64,000 nt of DNA. Origin: Pyropia yezoensis (taxonomy: Eukaryota > Rhodophyta > Bangiophyceae > Bangiales > Bangiaceae). A program made the translations under genes and the position numbers. This document shows positions 30,292 through 39,637 of this stretch, piece after piece (position 1 is the stretch's first letter; every line of letters begins with the position of its first letter). Location of the stretch: contig CM020619.1 in assembly GCA_009829735.1 (NCBI GenBank), positions 25,755,554-25,819,553 on the forward strand, written 5' to 3'. The notes under the pieces were generated by a model. The model was not told where the DNA came from and searched no databases. It worked only from the letters and a program-made list of their open reading frames with translations.

Positions 30292-31509
30292 TTAGGCGTT
30301 GGAGGTGGCGCCCTTGTCGGCGGAGGACGCTGCAGCTGCTTGGCCGCCCATGCGGCCGCCTCCGCCTTGGCCGCCTCCATCGCCCGCGCCAGACTTGCCG
30401 GCGTCTCCGCCAGCATTTTTTTCGCCTCCGCCCGTGCCGCCACCCCTCTTGCCACCGCCTCCGCTGCCGCCACCGCCGCCGACGCCTCCTTGCTTGATTT
30501 TTCCGCCGCCGCCGCCGCCGCCGCCTCCGCCGCCGTCGCCGCCGCCGCCTTTACCGCTCGGAAGGCCCGGGCGGCTGCCCGGGTGCCGTCTCTGTAGGCG
30601 CTTGGGTGCATTGAGCCGCACCTCGGCGGCGTGCTTAGTGAAGACGCGCGTCTGGTCGACGGCAGCGGCATTTAGGAGGCGCTGCCATCCGGGACCGCGC
30701 CCACGGTTGCGGGGCAGAGTGTCCGTCGCGAGGTAGAGCTCGGGGAGCCCCTGCGCGCTCTTACTGGCCACGCAGCAGTCTTACCTGGCCGAGGTGATGC
30801 GGTAGTGCACACGGGTAGCGAGGGTGAGCCAGGCGAGCCGAGCCTCCAACGTACTCTGCGTGAGGGAGTCGCGCTAGTGGTAGAGGGAGCTAGCGGCGTT
30901 GGCGAGGTCTTACGCCGCAGTGGCAGCGACGTACGTAGCGTTGGCCTCCTCGTAGTCCTGATTCGACTTGGGGGAGTTGAGGACGTGCTCGACGTCCGCC
31001 GGGGTGAACGGGACGGGCAGCTCGTCAGGCCGGCATATTCGCTTGGGCATCTTGAAGGCGGACAGGATGTCGTCGGGCCTGGGGATCTCGGGAAAGTCGA
31101 GGCCGTCGGGGTGCCCGGCGTACTCGTCCCCGCCCCGACCGCCGCCCGTGTAGACATGCCCGCTGTCGGAGTCCTCGTCCGTAACGTTGGACAAAACAAT
31201 GGAGGCGGCAGCGCTGCCACTCCCATCTCGCTCCGTGCCGTCAGTCGGCGGGTCTGGCTGCGCAGCAGGTCAACCTACCGCCTGATACGTTCCGCGGGGA
31301 GGCGGGGCGTCGGCGGCAGCGGGTCGACCGGCCGACCCAGTAGCCGACGGCTGCGCCTCGGAGACATGACCCCTATCGCCGCCGGACGGCAACTGGGACG
31401 CAGCAAAGGCACTCGTCAGCGCGGCGATCTCGGCGCGAAGCTCGGCGAGGTCTGCCACGGAAGCAGCCCCGACGGGAGGAGTAGCACCTCCCGGCGGGGT
31501 GTCACCCAT
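30292..31509 (-). pseudogene. Gag-like region of the DIRS-like element, several stops
   Basis: ATG at 31509 starts MGDTPPGGATPPVGAAS and a short coiled-coil-like segment, DLAELRAEIAALTSAFAAS, ending at 31270. A second frame (31194-30910) holds RPDDILSAFKMPKRICRPDE and PFTPADVEHVLNSPKSNQDY, followed in the same frame by stops near 30910, 30870 and 30775 and then by GRGPGWQRLLNAAAVDQTRV and a Gly-rich tail. No zinc knuckle was seen. It is placed as Gag by position only. Confidence 0.55.
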
Positions 31510-31634
31510 ACTAAGCACGTACAAACGCGCAGTCTGCGCAGACCATGTGACAGGCACGAGTAGCCGTCGGCTGGCCACGAACACGGGGCAATCCGACGGA
31601 CGCTACCGGGCACTCGGTGCCGGAGGGGAGAGCC

Positions 31635-31930
31635 CGCATGGCCGCCTATAAAGGCGCCTGTGGCCGGCGCCTGAGTCGTCCGCCGCGCCGAGCGTCCCGC
31701 CAAAAAAAAACGGCCCGCCCACGGCGTAAGGACTTGCCCCTTAAATCCACGCCTGTAACCCAGGGGATATGGACTGGGACCTCTCCTCACATGTCATGCC
31801 CCGCGAACTCCTGCTAAGACACATCGACTCCCCACTACCCTGGGCGACACCGCGCTGTACCCCTCACACTCTGCGAACGTCGGCTGGCCGCACGAAAACC
31901 GTTGTCAACTCACTGTCGGAACCTGGTCAT
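31635..31930. repeat. Terminal repeat region (right) of the DIRS-like element
   Basis: Block B (31635-31725) matches 27170-27255 closely (TATAAAGGCGCCTGTGGCCGG and GAGTCGTCCGCCGCGCCGAG). Block A (31726-31930, beginning GTAAGGACTTGCCCC) is a more diverged match to 26947-27140. TATAAA in block B could be the TATA box of the element. Confidence 0.55.
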
Positions 31931-32107
31931 GGATGTCCAAAACTCGACATCGAGGAACGAGTGACATCGTCGACCAAGAACGGGCGGACATCCCTATCTG
32001 TGCTGCCAGAACACTTTACTCTGCGCTGGCCGAAAGCTGGCAATCAAGAACGAGCCACATGATTAACCGACACCGAGGACACCACATATCCTCGCTGGCA
32101 GCTGAGT

Positions 32108-32112
32108 GTGAT
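32108..32112. repeat. Target-site duplication of element 1, left copy (GTGAT)
   Basis: GTGAT directly before the first LTR base; the same five bases follow the 3' LTR at 50701-50705. This proves that the two LTRs belong to one 18.6-kb insertion including the nested element. Confidence 0.93.
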
Positions 32113-32581
32113 TGTGGCAGTATTGACCCCCAGGTAGGGGGGCAACACGTGCCATGCAAGGGGCGGCAGGCCACTAGCCTGATCCGTTCCTCCCCCTGCA
32201 TTTGGGTCCATATTCCCTAAGTTTGGGATAGTTAGCTTAGTAGTAAATCCAACTTAGATTTGAGGGTTTTCTGCATTTATCGTCTTGAATTTTCGTGTGG
32301 CCCGGTGGGCAGGTGCTGGGGTGGGAGATTCTGAGTGGCGAGATTCTGAGTGGACCCTGGGGGGATAAGGGGAGGGACAGCGGGGCTTGGCCCTGCGTCC
32401 CCGTCCCGACCAAGAAACTGTGGGACCACACACCATCCTCTTGTTTGTCCGTGGGGGGTTTGCCCCACAACAGGGACAGAGTGTGTGCGACTTGCACTTC
32501 TTCCGGTTCCCCCGACACGGGAGGCAGCCCTTGCACACCGCCCCAACTTGGGTGCCGTGTGTGCATGTGGTTTTTGCCACA
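32113..32581 (+). repeat. Element 1 5' LTR
   Basis: 469 bp, TGTGGCAG...TTGCCACA, matching 50232-50700. It should hold the promoter and polyadenylation signal of the element. A 14-bp word (GAGATTCTGAGTGG) is tandemly duplicated at about 32325-32355. A small hairpin CCC-AACTT-GGG lies near 32543. Confidence 0.93.
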
Positions 32582-32583
32582 TT

Positions 32584-32600
32584 TGGTGGAGCAGCAGGGG
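32584..32600 (+). other. Element 1 primer-binding site
   Basis: TGGTGGAGCAGCAGGGG begins two bases after the LTR, the normal place for pairing with the CCA end of a tRNA. The corresponding site of element 2 is TGGTGGATCAGCGGGG, so both use the same or a similar tRNA, which I could not identify. Confidence 0.65.
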
Positions 32601-32700
32601 ACAGAGGTAAACTTTACCTCCGGGTGCACCCGGGTGTAGGGGGCCCTCTGTCTCAGAGGAACGGTGGACTTGGACCGTGTCATACGGATCGTCAGCCAAC

Positions 32701-34647
32701 ATGGCTAGTTCGGACCCCCCGTCGTCCGGGGAGTACACGGGTGACGCACGTACTTCAGTGCCTTTGAATACTGGTGAGACACAGGTGGGTTTACCTGGGG
32801 TCGCAGAGGGACTAGAGGTCCCTCAAGCCAGCAGGACTGGAAGTGCGGGCGGGCAACAGGCCACCCCGACTCACTCGGGAGTTCACTCGGGTGACACTTC
32901 TGATGTGGGTGGGCCGAAGTCTGGCCACCGTGTGGTATACTCAACGGGAACGTCCCAAGGGGTGAGGACTGTCCCCGCGGGTTCCACTCGGGTTGGAGCC
33001 AACTTTGGCTTGGAGCCGTCGCCAACTAGGCTTTCGGAGGACGGCGGACCTCCGTTGGTCGGCGATGGGCTCGCGCCCATGCCCCCGGTTGAGACCCCTG
33101 AGGAACGTGGTTACCCCTCAGGTGGACTCCCGGAGGCGGACCGAGACTCAACTGGAGTCGTCAATCCCCTCCTCGCGGAAACTGTCCGTCGGGAGGCGAC
33201 CAATGTGTTGCGGCAGACTTTGCCGGACCTGGTGGTCACGATGACGAATACTATTCTGAATCAGATTGTGGCGAGTTTGCCAGATGGCCTTAATGTCCAG
33301 ACCGGATTGGGGCTTTCGAGCCCGCAGGCGCAGGGGGAATCCCCCCTTACGCCTATCTCTGGTCGCCCCGAACTGGGGGCGACACCTGTGACCCCCAACG
33401 AGGGAGCCACACCATACTCGGTGGGGCGTACGCCCTTCATGGGGGAGTTCCCCCCGGAAGCGCCGGCGGCTACACCAAGCGCGCCGCGCCGGACTACACG
33501 CACTGAGGGTGAACTTACCCCAGTGCCACAGCGGCTGTTCCCTCAACGTGAGGTGCCGCCAAAGATCCAGGTAGCCAACCCGGTCTACCAGAGGATCTTT
33601 GACTGTGAGACCTACGCCCTCCACAACAAGTCGGTGGTGTATGGTCCTGACCAGGCCCGAGCCATGGGCCGTGCCAAGAAGAATGCACTTCATTCTTTTG
33701 GGCACAAAGCGGAGTCGGATGGAACTCCCCCCCTCCGTGTCTTTGAGTTCCTACGTCGTTTCACAAAAGCCTGTGACGACAATGCCATAAGTGAAGGCAT
33801 GGCTTTTTACATGCTACAGGAGTTTACGAAGGGCGACCTGCGGACAGAACTTATGTCCGTCATGCCCAGCTCCTCAAGTGGAGGCGCTGGGGAGGTGACG
33901 TCCTATTTGGAGCTCGTCAACTGGTTGTTGAGAGCCATGGTTGATGAGGCAGCGTTGGCTTCTCAAGTCGAGGAGTTCACGCAAGCCCATCAGGAAGTGG
34001 CGGAGGACGAGTTGTCCTTTGCGGAGCGAGTCCGTAAGCTCAACAATCTTTGTGGGTTTCTTCATCCACAAGCTGTGGTGAAGAGTCGGTTTGTGGAGGG
34101 ACTCCATTGGTCAGTCCGGATGGAGACCCGGGAGCATAACACTGCCCGGGCGACCCTGGCCGAGTTGTCTAGGTTCGCCTATCGCAGAGGCGAGGCCTAC
34201 CGCAAGTTGCGGGAGGAACAACGCCAGGAGCGTCAGGCCGAGTTGGCCAAGGAACGGGAGGAGGCGCGCCAGGCCAGAGAGTTGAGAGAGGCACGCCGAA
34301 TCCGCAAGGAGAGGGTGGTAGCTGCCGTGGGAACTTCCCAGGGTATCCCTTCGTCTTCCCCAGTTGGGAAGACCCCTCCCGGAACAGACCATCGGTGTTG
34401 GAACTGCAACTCCGATGGACACTGGGCATATGATTGCCCCAAGTTGAGTAAACGCATCCAACAACTTGTTAGGAATGCGAGTAAGAAGTCGGCTACGAAC
34501 GAAGTACGTTCACGCCGCGAGGGTGGGTCTCGACCGGTCGTCGCGGTCGCCACACCCTCGGCGGAGGAGGCAGACACGTCGTCTTCGGACTCGTCGTCTT
34601 CCTCCCCGCCCTCAGATTCGGACGCCAAGTCGGCGGGAAACGAATGA
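32701..34647 (+). CDS. gag: Element 1 Gag with CCHC zinc knuckle
   Basis: ATG at 32701 (the frame opens earlier only with GTG) gives 648 residues. The N-terminal 270 residues are Pro/Gly/Thr-rich. The capsid-like part starts near NPVYQRIFDCETYALHNKSV and includes FLRRFTKACDDNAISEGMAF, EVTSYLELVNWLLRAMVDEA and FAERVRKLNNLCGFLHPQ, all with close counterparts in element 2. A basic, Glu/Arg-rich helix follows, then one zinc knuckle, CWNCNSDGHWAYDCP, and a Ser/Asp tail. Gag forms the particle that packages element RNA. The last codons contain the frameshift heptamer GGGAAAC, and the stop overlaps the pol ATG as ATGA. Confidence 0.88.
   Translation: MASSDPPSSGEYTGDARTSVPLNTGETQVGLPGVAEGLEVPQASRTGSAGGQQATPTHSGVHSGDTSDVGGPKSGHRVVYSTGTSQGVRTVPAGSTRVGANFGLEPSPTRLSEDGGPPLVGDGLAPMPPVETPEERGYPSGGLPEADRDSTGVVNPLLAETVRREATNVLRQTLPDLVVTMTNTILNQIVASLPDGLNVQTGLGLSSPQAQGESPLTPISGRPELGATPVTPNEGATPYSVGRTPFMGEFPPEAPAATPSAPRRTTRTEGELTPVPQRLFPQREVPPKIQVANPVYQRIFDCETYALHNKSVVYGPDQARAMGRAKKNALHSFGHKAESDGTPPLRVFEFLRRFTKACDDNAISEGMAFYMLQEFTKGDLRTELMSVMPSSSSGGAGEVTSYLELVNWLLRAMVDEAALASQVEEFTQAHQEVAEDELSFAERVRKLNNLCGFLHPQAVVKSRFVEGLHWSVRMETREHNTARATLAELSRFAYRRGEAYRKLREEQRQERQAELAKEREEARQARELREARRIRKERVVAAVGTSQGIPSSSPVGKTPPGTDHRCWNCNSDGHWAYDCPKLSKRIQQLVRNASKKSATNEVRSRREGGSRPVVAVATPSAEEADTSSSDSSSSSPPSDSDAKSAGNE
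34635..34641 (+). promoter_or_regulatory. Predicted -1 ribosomal frameshift site, element 1
   Basis: G GGA AAC in the gag reading frame, a canonical X XXY YYZ heptamer, one codon before the gag stop TGA (34645-34647). Pol lies in the -1 frame. The downstream sequence (34648 onward) can pair CCGT with ACGG about 25 bases later. The same heptamer sits at the same place in element 2. Confidence 0.7.
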
Positions 34648-35910
34648 CCGTTGGGGCTGGTCGTCCGAAGCTCACCACGGCAGCCTCGGCCAAGTGGGCC
34701 AGGAGGACGAACCAACCGTGCCGGATACTGCGGCGACCTAAGGGAGTCCGCCCACCTCGGGTAGGACTCCCCAAGAACGTAAACCCACTTCGGGTCATCG
34801 CGGTGCTGACGGGTGAGAACTTCCAGGTGGCTGGACGGGTGCAACTTGCCCCCGGCCGCGCCTGTTGTGCCCGTATCGTACTTGATACCGGGTCAGGAGC
34901 CTCCTTGATACGCAAGTCGCTATTACCAAAGGAGGTGAAGCTCCAACGCTGGAGGTCCAAAGCTGACCATATGATTGACATCAATGGTGGGGTACTTCCC
35001 ATCGTTGGTGCCGTGACCCTACCAACTAGGTTGGGGACCCATGAGGTCGACGTGACCTATGGTGTAGTTGAGAAAATATCGGTACCCCTGCTTCTGGGTA
35101 CCCCTTATGTTGTTACACAAGTGCCTTTGATTTGTGGCCCTGAGTACTGGGTCAAGTTGATGAATGGGGAGACTATCCCCATCCTTGGTAAGGGAAAGTC
35201 TGTGGCTCCTGTGACAGTTTCACAGTCGAAGCCTGTTTGCTCTGTGAGGGAAGGGTTTACTGCTACCCTGTGTCTAGCCCGTAAAGTCACGTTGCCCCCC
35301 AACTCGGTGGCGCACGTTGACGTTGTAACTGATTATACGGGGAACGGGTTGGTGCACCCTCACCCCCGTCTTGCTCGCAAGCACCAAGTGCATGTTGCCC
35401 TTGGCACGATGGACTCCAAAGCCGGAGTCCCGTGGAGGATACAGGTGATGAACCTGAGCTCGTCGCCCCAGTACTTCAAGTCGGGAGCCAAGTTCGGCTA
35501 TATCGACCAGCACGAGGGACCGGTAGTAGCGGTCACCCTCAACGCGGGCGCAAGTAGCGACCCGAAGTCCGGAAAGGAGAAGCATCAAGCCAAGTCGGCC
35601 GCCTCTCCTCGGCCCCATGTGAACATGGAGGGTGTCCCCCCCAGGTTGAGGGTTCAAGTTGAACGCCTCTTGGACCAATATCACAAGTTGTGGGATGGTC
35701 AATTGGGACTCATGAGAGCCACCCAACACCGGATCGAGTTGAAGCCCGGTGCACCCCCTATACGCCAACAACCGTATAGGGGAGGACCTCGTTCAAGGGC
35801 CCTCGTTAAGGAGCAAGTTGCTCGCATGGAGGCCCTCGATGTGATCGAGGCCAGCAACGCCGAGTGGGCGAGTCCGGAGGTTATCGTCCCCAAAGTTGAT
35901 GGGACCCCCG
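34644..35910 (+). pseudogene. pol: Element 1 Pol, N-terminal part: protease and start of RT
   Basis: The frame is -1 relative to gag. It contains the retropepsin motif VLDTGSGASLI, the spacer domain, then the RT entry region GAPPIRQQPYRGGPRSRALV, MEALDVIEASNAEWASPEV and IVPKVDGT. Immediately afterwards a one-base deletion relative to element 2 (about 35903-35912) throws the frame off; the wrong frame stops at 35951. The remainder of RT continues in the next frame. As the protein is made from one polyprotein, this break removes all downstream enzymes in this copy. Confidence 0.85.
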
Positions 35911-38626
35911 GTTTTGTATCGACCACCGTAAGCTCAACGAGAGCACGGTGAAGGACAGTTATCCCCTACCTAGGATGGACGACTGTCTGGACTCTCTGGG
36001 GGAGGCAAACGTGTTCTCTACCCTGGACTGTAACGCGGGGTACTGGCAAATTCCCATTGCCCCGGAGGACAGGCATAAAACTACCTTTACCTGTCACTGT
36101 GGTACCTACCAGTGCAAGCGCCTACCGTTTGGTCTGTGTAACGCGCCGGCAACTTTCCAGCGCGCTATGGATATGATTCTGGCCGGAGTACGGTGGCAGA
36201 TCTGTCTTGTGTACCTAGACGATATCATTGTGTTCTCCCGAAGTCCGGAGGAGCACATTGGCCATCTTGGCCAGGTGTTCAAGCTACTTGCTGACGCCGG
36301 TGTGTCACTGAAGGCGAGTAAGTGCCACCTCTTCACTCAAGAGGTGGAGTACTTGGGACATGTTGTCCGTCCGGGGCGACTCACTGTTAACGAGAAAAAC
36401 TTGAGGGCCATTCGTAAGGCTCAGTACCCCCGGACCCAGACCCAGATGAGGGGCTTCCTCGGGATGTGTAACGTGTACCGACGTTTCACCAAGGGCTTCG
36501 CCAAGGTGGCGAAGCCGCTGAACGAGCTAGTTAGCTCAACGCTACCGAACCACCTGCCTTCCCCAAGTCGGGTGGAGCAGGAATCCTTTGAGACTCTTCG
36601 GGACCTTCTGCTGAAGCCCCCTATCCTGGCTATTCCCAGGTTGGGAGGCCACTACATCCTGGATGTGGACGCTAGCTACGACCAACTTGGTTGTGTGTTG
36701 CTTCAGCAGCAGCCGGACAAGGAGTACTTGCCGGTGGGATACTTCATTAAGGGGCTGAACTCGGCCGAGAAGAACTACGGAGTCGCCGAGTTGGAAGGAC
36801 TCGCAGTGGTGTGGGCGGTGACGTCACTTCGTCACTACCTAGAGGGTGAGAAGTTCCTCATCCGCTGTGACCACCGCGCGTTGCAGTTCATCTTTAAGAC
36901 GGACTGTACGAACACTCGTCTCAATCGGTGGAGGGTGCGACTGGCACCCTTCAACTTTGACATTGAGTACCGACCTGGCAGGCAACATGCCCTTGCCGAC
37001 GGCCTCTCTCGGGTACCTACCGAGGGGCTGGACACTAACCCAGTCGATGAGGACATCCCCATCGGGGGGGTAGTCACGCGCTCGGGTCAGGCGTTGAACC
37101 CCGAGGCGCCAGGGAACAAGAAGTACTTGCCCCTGTCCCTGGACGAGGTGGTGAAGGCCCAGGCCGAGGATCCCTTCTGCAAGTCGCAGAGGGATACACT
37201 GGATACAGTGGTGGAGACGCGTTTCTTTCTGGGAGACGATGGCCTCCTCATGAGGAGGGGGGTATTCCAAGGGGCTGAACAACTTGTCGTCCCCGCATCC
37301 CTCAAGGACGGTATCCTTGAGAGGGAGCACAACGCTCCCACGGGTGGACACCTGGGGTCTAGTAAACTGTACCAGACCCTGAGGACCAGGTACTACTGGC
37401 CGTCCATGGTGGTGGACATCTACAGTTGGGTGGCTGCCTGCACAAGTTGTGCACAGAACCGTCTGATGGAACGGCGGCCTAGTACGGCTATGCTATTGTT
37501 CCCGGCCAAGGAGCCCTTCGCCGCGTTGGCGATGGACATCCTTGGGCCACTGCCAGTGACCGAGGAGGGCAACCAGTACCTCCTGGTCATCTGTGACCGC
37601 TTCACGAAACTTACGCGAGCGATCCCACTGGCAGAGATCACGGCCATGTCGGTCGTGTCAGCCTTCCTAGATGACTGGGTTGCCGCGTATGGCATCCCGG
37701 ATAGTACACTATCGGACAATGGACCGCAATTTGCGTCTGTACTGTTTCAGGGAGTGCTGGATATGTTGGGGGTTAAGGCAAACTATGCCACCCCCTACCA
37801 CCCACAAACTAATGGGCAGGTGGAGCGCTTCAACAAAACTATTGTTAGGCAGCTGCGCCACTATGTGAGTGAGCACGTGAAGACGTGGGACCAATACATT
37901 TCTATTCTTACTACCGCCTACAATTCGCAGGTTCACTCATCTACCGGGGAAGTACCCCTCGCTTTTGTGACCCCCCGTCGTGTGCGGTCTATTGCCGTGC
38001 GGCGGTCGCTCCCAACTAGGGAGGATGGTGGCAGTACGCCTACTCCTACTGAGAGTAAGGCGGAGTTCGCTGCTAGGCTTGAAAACCTCATCCCTAAAGT
38101 CAGGGCTGAGATGGACAAAGCACAAAAGCGCTACAAGCGTACCTTTGACAAAAAGGTGCGCAATGCTAAGCACGTCCCCGAGCAGGGTGACTGGGTGCTG
38201 GTACACTCGCACACCCCAACTGGATGTAAGCTGGTATTCCAGACGAAGGGGCCGTACCAGGTCCTTCGTACTGATGGGCGGCGCTTCACCATCGAAAGTG
38301 ACGATGGGGTCCGCACAGTGAACGGACAGGACGTGGTCAAAGTTGCACCACCGCCTGCAGGCGACCCAGCTTGGGCGCGTGCTTTGGAAGCGTGGCGCCT
38401 CCCCTCACTGCCTGCGGCCAAACAGGGCCCGCAGGAGTACGTGTTCGATAAGTTCATCGACCACGGATGGGATGAAGACACTGACCGCCTCATGTTGAGG
38501 GTGCGTTGGTTTGGCTACAAAGCCAAGGACGATACGTGGGAGTATGTGGAGGACCTTCCCGCTGAGAAGGTCCGGGCGTACTGTGCCCGGAATGAGATAG
38601 ACCCTAACAGCCCTCCCTCAACGTGA
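35911..38626 (+). pseudogene. pol: Element 1 Pol, remaining part: RT, RNase H, integrase, chromodomain
   Basis: Open to the stop at 38626. RT motifs: DCNAGYWQIPI, LPFGLCNAPATFQRAMD and the YLDD box in LVYLDDIIVFS. RNase H: YILDVDASYDQLGCVLLQQ and the CDHRALQF region. Integrase: HNAPTGGHLGSSKLYQTLR with CTSCAQNR as the HHCC zinc finger, core AMDILGPLP, LSDNGPQFASV and TNGQVERFNKT as the D,D35E triad. The C-terminus, VFDKFIDHGWDEDTDRLMLRVRWFGY...DTWEYVEDLP, is a chromodomain-like segment that places the element among chromoviruses, where this module guides integration to chromatin. All catalytic residues seem intact; only the upstream frameshift disables this copy. Confidence 0.9.
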
Positions 38627-38737
38627 GGGAAGGCCGAGCAACAGTGCCAAGAGAGTGCTTCAAGTCGAAGTGGTACGCAGAGTGGCTTTTAACTACAGCC
38701 CTAACCCTCACACTCTCACAACAAAGGCAGCTGCCAA

Positions 38738-38776
38738 CTAGGCACGCATGCTAGACTCTCCCACTCCACGGCCCTC
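38738..38776 (-). pseudogene. Separated last codons of element 1 antisense ORF
   Basis: The antisense ORF of element 1 was cut by element 2. Reading from the other side of the insertion in the same frame, 12 further codons run from 38776 to a TAG at 38738-38740. Pol ends at 38626, so the two genes were convergent with about 110 bp between stops before the insertion. Confidence 0.7.
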
Positions 38777-38781
38777 GCCCT
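38777..38781. repeat. Target-site duplication of element 2, left copy (GCCCT)
   Basis: GCCCT precedes the 5' LTR of element 2 and is repeated at 47998-48002 after its 3' LTR. Confidence 0.93.
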
Positions 38782-39320
38782 TGTGGGAGATTGGGCCGGA
38801 ATTCGGTACCAATACTTTGAAGATTCGGGTCAAGTGGACCTGACCGGAAGTCGAAATTCACCCGACCCACGATGGTGAAACTTCTGACTTCTGGACGGAA
38901 ATTCGACTAGGACTTCCGACATACTAGAGCAGGGTAATGCTGCTGGTATTTGTTTCTTGGGATTTTTGCACGGGAGCCAGACGGATTTCTACGCTTTGAG
39001 TTCTTTGCATGTGGAGTGATATGATTGGTTTGTTTGAGGGTTCATTTTCTGAGTGTTTTGAGGGGTTGCGTGAGCGTGTGAGGAGGGTTGATAAGGAGGG
39101 ACAGCAAGGCGGGGAGGGCCCACCTTGGCTGGCGAAGCAAGAAAACACCGTCTGGCTCCGACACATCTTGTTCGTGCCTTGGTGAGTGGACCCGCTCACC
39201 ACACGCAAGTTCCGTGTTCGGCTGTGTGGAGGTGCTTGCTTCCGGTGTCCCAAGTTGGGATATCGGCAATACTCCTCTTCCTTCCCTGACTCGGGGTTGG
39301 TGCTTGGGAGTACTGCTACA
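38782..39320 (+). repeat. Element 2 5' LTR
   Basis: 539 bp, copy of 47459-47997. It contains a hairpin TCCC-AAGTT-GGGA at 39248-39260. Promoter and polyadenylation signals should lie here; none was pinpointed. Confidence 0.93.
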
Positions 39321-39322
39321 GT

Positions 39323-39338
39323 TGGTGGATCAGCGGGG
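39323..39338 (+). other. Element 2 primer-binding site
   Basis: TGGTGGATCAGCGGGG starts two bases after the LTR end and resembles the site of element 1 (TGGTGGAGCAGCAGGG). Confidence 0.65.
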
Positions 39339-39637
39339 GAGAGGATATCGACTTTGGTACCTCCCTTGACCGGAGACGGGACCAAGTTGGCCCCTCTCCC
39401 CCTTCGGCACCGAGACTTCCGGTGACACGATCGACTCGCCTACGTTCCGAGCGTTCGCTGGGCGACGAGGTTGGCCACCGTGAGTCTTGGTGGGAGACCC
39501 GGAGTTTCGGGAAACCTCACCGCCTTCCTTGAGGCAGGTGGAGGGGTGGAACGTGCTCTAGGAACTCCCTAGCTGACGATCCCCGACTCTGGACACCGTT
39601 TGGTCGTTTTGGTTGACTCCACGTGACTCTTGTGGAG

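Larger units (their letters stand above)
26945..31930 (-). mobile_element. Tyrosine-recombinase (DIRS-like) retrotransposon, degenerate
   Basis: In minus orientation the order is Gag-like region, reverse transcriptase/RNase H region and tyrosine recombinase, with repeated blocks at both ends in the same orientation. This is the DIRS/Ngaro class, which uses a recombinase rather than a DDE integrase and has split or inverted repeats rather than LTRs. Gag and RT are broken by stops; the recombinase frame is open. Exact ends are uncertain because the terminal blocks are diverged and in rearranged order (block A then B at the left, B then A at the right). Confidence 0.7.
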
